Source: Candidatus Thalassarchaeaceae archaeon
GTDB lineage: Archaea > Thermoplasmatota > Poseidoniia > Poseidoniales > Thalassarchaeaceae
DNA length: 44,866 nt
Reading direction: 5' to 3'
NCBI GenBank assembly: GCA_029940695.1
Contig: JAPYUP010000011.1
Coordinates: 1 to 44,866, forward strand
Shown: piece by piece, positions 42,106 to 44,866 of the stretch
Numbering within the stretch: position 1 is the stretch's first letter
How the letters are laid out: each line of letters begins with the position of its first letter
Program-made: the position numbers and the translations under genes
Notes under the pieces: model-generated
The model's database searches: none
What the model was told of the DNA's origin: nothing
What the model saw: the letters and a program-made list of their open reading frames with translations, nothing else

Positions 42106-42525
42106 ATGGTGTCAAGGACGAACAAGTTCCGTGGCAGCCGCTACCACGGCCGTGGCAAGAAGGCGGGCCGCGGCGCTGGCAAGCGCGGTGGCCGCGGCAA
42201 CGCAGGCCTGAACAAGCACAAGGTCATGACACGCTTGAAGTACATGCCAGGGCACTGGGGGATGCACGGCTTCAACCGGCATCCGAGCCTGCGGGTCGTG
42301 AACACGTCAATCAACATCGGCGAGGTCAGCGAGCGGGCCGAAGGCGACTCCATCGACCTGACCCAGATGGGCTACGACAAGCTCCTTGGTCGGGGAAGCA
42401 TAGATCGAGCCATCAAGATAACCATCCGCGAGGCGAGCGCACGCGCCATCGAGAAGGTTGAGGCAGCCGGTGGTAGCATCGCCATCGGTGATGATGAGGA
42501 ACAGGGCGAGTGGGAAGAGGAGTGA
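42106..42525 (+). CDS. rpl15: Large subunit ribosomal protein uL15
   Basis: The 139-residue protein contributes to late 50S assembly. Evidence is the Gly/Arg-rich start KFRGSRYHGRGKKAGRGAG, then GLNKHKVMTRLKYMPGHWG and FNRHPSLRVVN. The end is acidic (DDEEQGEWEEE). GAGGTGAGTGC precedes ATG 42106. Confidence 0.95.
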   Translation: MVSRTNKFRGSRYHGRGKKAGRGAGKRGGRGNAGLNKHKVMTRLKYMPGHWGMHGFNRHPSLRVVNTSINIGEVSERAEGDSIDLTQMGYDKLLGRGSIDRAIKITIREASARAIEKVEAAGGSIAIGDDEEQGEWEEE

Positions 42526-42550
42526 GCGACCCACATAGGGAGGCTAGTCT

Positions 42551-44473
42551 ATGGTGAAGCGCGGACCGAACGTTATCGGGCTCGCTATCATGGCCGCGGT
42601 GTACTGGGGTGCGCTCTTCTACTGGGTCAAGGACGATCTGAACAGCTTCGTCGCAGAGGACCAGACTCGCGCCGTGGTCCTTTTTGCTACCTCAATCCCC
42701 TACGTGGCGTTCATCATCTGGGGCACCATGACCGACCTGCCCGAGCGCGTCACCGAGATTCCGTTCATAGGCAAGTACCTGAAGCTCTACCTCTGGCTCG
42801 CTATCGTAATCATCTTGGCCTACTGGGGATGGGTTGATCGGGCTGCAGTGGGCTTCCTGCTGGTTGGCGTGGCCCTGTTCGGACTCGGTACCGGACTCGC
42901 ACTATCCTGCCTGTTGTACACCGGTGAGGAGGCCAGCCGTCTATATGGAATGAGGCGACTCGTGGACGTCTACCCCAGCATCACCAAGCCGGAGGGGCAC
43001 GTGAGGTTCAACCAGAAGCTGTGGACCACGGTCCTCGTCCTCATCATCTACTTCGTGATGACTAACGTGATGATCTACGGCCTCTCAGATACCACGCTGG
43101 ACGTGTTCTCCTCGTTCAGGGCCATCATGGCCGGCGCCTCGGGCTCGATTATGCACCTAGGCATCGGCCCCATCGTCACCGGATCAATCATCATGCAGCT
43201 GTTCTCGGGCGCCAAGATTATCCAGCTAGACCTCCAAGATTCCGGTGACAAGCAACTCTACCAGGGCGTCCAGAAGATTCTGGTTCTGATTATGATCCCC
43301 GTCGAGTCGATCCCTCAGGTCTACGGCTTCCTTGACCCTTCCGAGACGATGATTCTCGACTACGGGGTGGGCTGGGCCAACGCCGTCATCGTCTCGCAGT
43401 TGTTCCTAGGCTCGCTACTTGTGTTCCTTCTCGACGAGTTGGTCAGCAAGTGGGGTATCGGCAGCGGTATCTCCCTGTTCATCGCTGCGGGTGTCGCCCA
43501 GTCGACCTTCGTGGGCACGCTCTCCCCCCTACCCAGCGTCGAGGGCTCTCCGCTGTCCTTCGACAATCCCCCTTCGGGCGCGCTGCCAATGATATTCTAC
43601 ACGCTACGAACCGCGACCAACCAGCAACTGGTCTCGCAGAACGGATTTGAGCTGATGCTGCTCAATCACGCCAATCCGATTGCGGCGCTCGCCTCATCGA
43701 TCATCGTGTTCCTCGTGGTCGCCTACGCCGAATCCAGCAAGCTCGAGCTTCCGCTGACCCACGGCAAGGTCAGAGGGCATAGGGGGCAGTACCCGATTCG
43801 CCTAGTCTACGCCAGCAACATCCCCGTAATCCTGATGGCCGCTCTGCTGGCTAACGTCAATATGTTCACGCTCCTGTTCTGGAGCCACCCGACCCTCTCC
43901 ACCGTTCCAATACTGGGGAGGAACGGGGCTTGGAGCAAGGCCCACTGGTTCGGCTCCTATGAGGTCGGGGCAACCACTCCCTCCGATGGCTTCGCCTGGT
44001 ACTCCTCCATGGTCAACGGCGTCGGCGCTTGGTTGGTACCTCTCCTGAACCAGACCGGCGATGCCTACGGCCACAGCCTGGGGCAGATTATGACACACGT
44101 ATTCGTCTACGTGTTCTTCATGACCGCAGGCTCGACGGTGTTCGCCAAGTTCTGGATTGAGACCACCAACATGGGCGCCAAGGACGTTGCCAAGCAGATT
44201 GAACGTACAGGCATGCAAATTCCAGGGTTCCGCAAGAACCCGGTTGTTCTCGAACGCATCCTCGAACGCTACATCCCTCCCGTAACCCTATTCTCCGGAG
44301 CTTTCGTCGGACTGCTGGCTGCGGGTGCCGACCTGCTGGGTACCGTGGGCAACGCCACCGGGACCGGACTGCTCCTAGCCGTAGGCATCATCCTGCGCAC
44401 CTACGAGCAGATTCAGAAGGAGCAGGCCATGGAGATGCACCCAGTGCTGCGTGAGTTCTTCGGTGCCGAGTGA
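42551..44473 (+). CDS. secY: Preprotein translocase subunit SecY with a four-helix N-terminal extension
   Basis: The 640-residue protein is the channel that exports the many secreted proteins of this organism. From residue 141 (YPSITKPEGHVRFNQKLW) it follows SecY: plug and first helices, GIGPIVTGSIIMQLFSGAKI, KWGIGSGISLFIAAGV, LPLTHGKVRGHRGQYPI and GFRKNPVVLERILERYIPP. Typical SecY has about 450-490 residues. The first 140 residues add four hydrophobic segments at about 7-24, 42-58, 77-93 and 97-120. GGGAGG before ATG 42551 and the position after uL15 support this start, so the extension appears genuine. Confidence 0.95.
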   Translation: MVKRGPNVIGLAIMAAVYWGALFYWVKDDLNSFVAEDQTRAVVLFATSIPYVAFIIWGTMTDLPERVTEIPFIGKYLKLYLWLAIVIILAYWGWVDRAAVGFLLVGVALFGLGTGLALSCLLYTGEEASRLYGMRRLVDVYPSITKPEGHVRFNQKLWTTVLVLIIYFVMTNVMIYGLSDTTLDVFSSFRAIMAGASGSIMHLGIGPIVTGSIIMQLFSGAKIIQLDLQDSGDKQLYQGVQKILVLIMIPVESIPQVYGFLDPSETMILDYGVGWANAVIVSQLFLGSLLVFLLDELVSKWGIGSGISLFIAAGVAQSTFVGTLSPLPSVEGSPLSFDNPPSGALPMIFYTLRTATNQQLVSQNGFELMLLNHANPIAALASSIIVFLVVAYAESSKLELPLTHGKVRGHRGQYPIRLVYASNIPVILMAALLANVNMFTLLFWSHPTLSTVPILGRNGAWSKAHWFGSYEVGATTPSDGFAWYSSMVNGVGAWLVPLLNQTGDAYGHSLGQIMTHVFVYVFFMTAGSTVFAKFWIETTNMGAKDVAKQIERTGMQIPGFRKNPVVLERILERYIPPVTLFSGAFVGLLAAGADLLGTVGNATGTGLLLAVGIILRTYEQIQKEQAMEMHPVLREFFGAE

Positions 44474-44529
44474 CGAGGCCACGAACGACGCACTTGTCAC
44501 TAATCCTCACTGAGTCGCGCTCGTCACGT

Positions 44530-44703
44530 TCTTAAACCGCATGAAGGTCGGCAGGACGCTGCGTCCAGCAGGCGTTGGAGATCGAGCACCAAGGTGCCGT
44601 GACGTCCTCCATCACGCAGGACGCTGCCGAGGCAGTGCGGCCACGAACTTGTTCGTGGTTGAGGAGGTTAACCACAATACGACTTGACCCCCGAACAGGG
44701 GGT
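44530..44703 (+). ncRNA. Candidate structured non-coding RNA between secY and 16S rRNA
   Basis: No credible reading frame is seen between 44474 and 44822. A TATA-like CTTAAA lies near 44531. GCAGGACGCTGC occurs twice, at 44551-44562 and 44616-44627, and the first copy forms GGACGC-t-GCGTCC. CTGCC-ga-GGCAG follows near 44624. CCACGAAC-tt-GTTCGTGG (44641-44658) overlaps a competing stem GTGGTT / AACCAC (44655-44675). ACCCCC-gaaca-GGGGGT (44687-44703) closes the region, and a T-rich stretch follows at 44718. This could be a small RNA or the secY 3' end with a termination signal. It does not match the RNase P or SRP RNA motifs I know. Confidence 0.3.
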
Positions 44704-44754
44704 GCAAGAAGCAGATAATTTTTCATTCGATTTTCAATGAAGTGCATCTGCGCC

Positions 44755-44822
44755 ATTTTCCAATATAGTGACACTTGTGACACACTACACACTCCTGCTG
44801 GATCAGTGATTCGCTCACGCGA
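44755..44822 (+). promoter_or_regulatory. Promoter and leader of the 16S rRNA gene
   Basis: A TATA-like CAATATAG lies at 44761-44768, about 60 bases before the mature 16S end. GTGACAC is repeated directly at 44768-44774 and 44777-44783. The leader ends GTGATTCGCTCACGCG before the mature rRNA. The 5' strand of the usual processing stem should lie here, but its partner is beyond the window. Confidence 0.45.
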
Positions 44823-44866
44823 AATCCGGTTGATCCTGCCGGAGGCTACCGCTATTGGAGTTCGAT
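44823..44866 (+). rRNA. 16S ribosomal RNA, 5' end only
   Basis: The sequence AATCCGGTTGATCCTGCCGG and the next 24 bases match the start of archaeal 16S rRNA, including the GAGGCTACCGCTATTGGAG stretch of helices 1-3. The gene runs off the window at 44866. The exact mature first base may be 44822-44824. Confidence 0.97.

Noticed and set aside
44655-44675. A strong ribosome-site-like GAGGAGGT in the spacer before 16S rRNA, considered as the start of a small gene
   Set aside because: No ATG, GTG or TTG opens a useful frame at a suitable distance, and the bases are part of a hairpin.
1-44866. CRISPR arrays, insertion sequences, integrases and att sites
   Set aside because: None seen: no regularly spaced repeats, no transposase-like proteins, and codon use appears even throughout.

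Overview
The window is archaeal, most likely Thermoplasmatota of the Marine Group II type (Candidatus Poseidoniales). The reasons are the archaeal/eukaryal gene set (thermosome, eS4, eL19, eL32, aIF1, the Rpp29-type RNase P protein), an archaeal 16S rRNA 5' end at the right edge, an intron-containing tRNA-Trp, many secreted or membrane-anchored proteins, and a surface protein ending in a GLPEGWTMEQW-type cytoplasmic tail that I recall from Marine Group II proteins. The lineage is inferred from recall, not from a search.

Layout. (1) 1-2.8 kb: the 3' end of an OppD/DppD-like gene followed by an OppF/DppF-like ATPase, a small membrane protein, and a convergent MFS transporter. (2) 2.8-8.6 kb: an AT-rich promoter region and a tightly overlapping three-gene operon for a split glutamate synthase. 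It encodes a degenerate FMN-barrel paralogue, the canonical FMN/Fe-S barrel, and a glutaminase plus GXGXG protein. (3) 8.6-19.7 kb: a D-amino-acid-oxidase-like enzyme, a zinc ribbon, a PrsW-type membrane protease carrying an EF-hand-like loop, a DUF92 protein, a membrane protein with a cysteine-less thioredoxin-like domain, tRNA-Trp, a subtilisin, an aminotransferase and two unknown membrane proteins. (4) 19.9-25.1 kb: a giant surface protein and the thermosome. (5) 25.2-28.0 kb: a two-gene redox-like module described below. (6) 28.1-29.9 kb: a Hef-type helicase on the minus strand. (7) 30.1-44.5 kb: the archaeal S10-spc ribosomal protein operon from uL3 to SecY, with aIF1 and rnp1 embedded. 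(8) 44.5-44.9 kb: a structured spacer, the rRNA promoter and the first 44 bases of 16S rRNA.

The most unusual content is the pair at 25211-28047. The first protein has an intact [4Fe-4S] ferredoxin and a flavodoxin, joined to a full-length SdhB-like region in which essentially all iron-sulfur ligands have been replaced. Its partner is an HdrB/SdhE-like CCG protein that has lost most of its cluster cysteines. This looks like a respiratory or heterodisulfide-reductase subunit pair that lost its own wiring and gained a ferredoxin-flavodoxin head. The second highlight is the tRNA-Trp intron, which contains a box C/D RNA whose D guide pairs with the pre-tRNA so that the fifth base from box D falls exactly on C34, while its other guide has no target here.

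The peptide-uptake ATPases, subtilisin, PrsW protease, D-amino-acid oxidase, aminotransferase and glutamate synthase together fit a heterotroph living on proteins and amino acids, but only the gene families are seen; the lifestyle is inferred. No CRISPR array, insertion sequence, integrase or att site was seen.
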